Shown one piece after another: positions 7,256-7,432 of a stretch of DNA of 7,432 nt. The notes beneath the pieces were generated by a model, which searched no databases, was not told the origin of the DNA, and saw only the letters and a list, made by a program, of their open reading frames with translations. The translations under genes and the position numbers were made by a program. Position 1 is the first letter of the stretch, and each line of letters begins with the position of its first letter. The stretch is from Clostridiales bacterium. Lineage in GTDB: Bacteria > Bacillota > Clostridia > Lachnospirales > CAG-274. The stretch spans positions 1 through 7,432 of the forward strand of contig JAJQBF010000102.1 of assembly GCA_021203425.1 (NCBI GenBank), given 5' to 3'.

Positions 7256-7432
7256 TTTATCCTCCTCCTTATTGACCTTACGATTTCTGTTAAAGCAAGT
7301 ATTACACAGCACAGCTGTATATAGCTTAATGAAAATATTGTTCTCTCGTAAGAATATTTGTACATAAACGCTTCCGATATAAATATGCTTATACAAAACA
7401 ATATTATAAAGGTTCTGTATGCCCTTTTATGC
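7252..7432 (-). CDS. C-terminal part of an unidentified membrane protein (5' end outside window)
   Basis: An open frame enters from the high-coordinate edge (first full codon at 7431) and runs 59 residues to a TGA at 7254-7252. I do not recognise the family. The residues include two hydrophobic stretches, roughly residues 7-23 (TFIILFCISIFISEAF) and 33-50 (FSLSYIQLCCVILALTEI), separated by a short polar loop (MYKYSYER). The end is strongly basic (RSIRRRIK), as expected for a cytoplasmic tail after a last membrane helix. The stop overlaps the GTG start of the next gene as GTGA, and the next gene's ribosome binding site lies inside this reading frame, so the two are probably translated in a coupled way. 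That overlap is the best evidence that this is a real gene and not a leader region. It could be the membrane part of a permease or a sensor; too little is present to choose. Confidence 0.6.
   Translation of the reverse strand, partial: HKRAYRTFIILFCISIFISEAFMYKYSYERTIFSLSYIQLCCVILALTEIVRSIRRRIK
7261..7270 (-). promoter_or_regulatory. Strong ribosome binding site setting the lipoprotein start
   Basis: On the minus strand this reads AAGGAGGAGG, an almost ideal anti-16S match, five bases before a GTG at 7255. It decides the GTG start over the much longer open frame reaching up to about 7396. It lies inside the 3' end of the upstream membrane-protein gene. Confidence 0.85.

Noticed and set aside
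7256..7396. Upstream start at 7396 for the lipoprotein
   Set aside because: The added residues precede a clear signal peptide and lie in another frame of the upstream membrane-protein gene. The GTG at 7255 has a near-perfect ribosome binding site.
1..7432. tRNA, rRNA, CRISPR array, insertion sequence or long direct repeats
   Set aside because: None seen. The window is almost fully covered by the minus-strand protein genes described.

Overview
The window is a single block of minus-strand genes from an AT-rich Gram-positive bacterium, most likely a member of the Clostridia. The signs are frequent AGA, ATA and TTA codons, strong GGAGG-type ribosome binding sites, a Gram-positive-style lipoprotein, and a DUF2156 protein of clostridial type. 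Genus cannot be told from the sequence. Transcription runs from high to low coordinates, and genes at both ends are cut by the window.

In transcription order the window holds: (1) the last 59 residues of an unidentified membrane protein; (2) a lipoprotein of the type 1 periplasmic-binding (Leu/Ile/Val-binding) family, whose GTG start overlaps the previous stop as GTGA; (3) an HlyD-like membrane-fusion protein starting with the NHLM secretion-protein signature; (4) a C39 peptidase / permease / ATPase exporter; (5) a second permease / ATPase exporter with the NHLM-type non-peptidase N-terminal domain; (6) an 87-base spacer with a possible tiny ORF; (7) a DUF2156 (lysylphosphatidylglycerol synthetase C-terminal-like, GNAT fold) protein that runs off the low-coordinate end. 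Gaps are 4 to 13 bases or are overlaps, except the spacer before gene 7. No terminator or promoter is visible, so this looks like the middle of one operon.

Genes 3, 4 and 5 are the three parts of the NHLM (nitrile hydratase leader microcin) peptide export system. The C39 domain of gene 4 would remove a double-glycine-type leader, the two ABC proteins would power export, and the HlyD-like protein would carry the peptide outward. No precursor peptide, modifying enzyme or immunity gene can be recognised here. A solute-binding lipoprotein made in the same transcript as a peptide exporter is unusual.

The most striking feature is that both ABC genes are broken, each by two one-base frame changes. 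All four look like one extra base. Removing one base at each site gives continuous proteins of 719 and 718 residues with all ATPase motifs intact. Three of the four sites are runs of seven identical bases, and these are the only runs of seven or more that I find in the window. The lipoprotein, HlyD and DUF2156 frames have no breaks. This fits homopolymer-length error in the assembly, or recent slippage in the cell. It does not look like long-standing decay.
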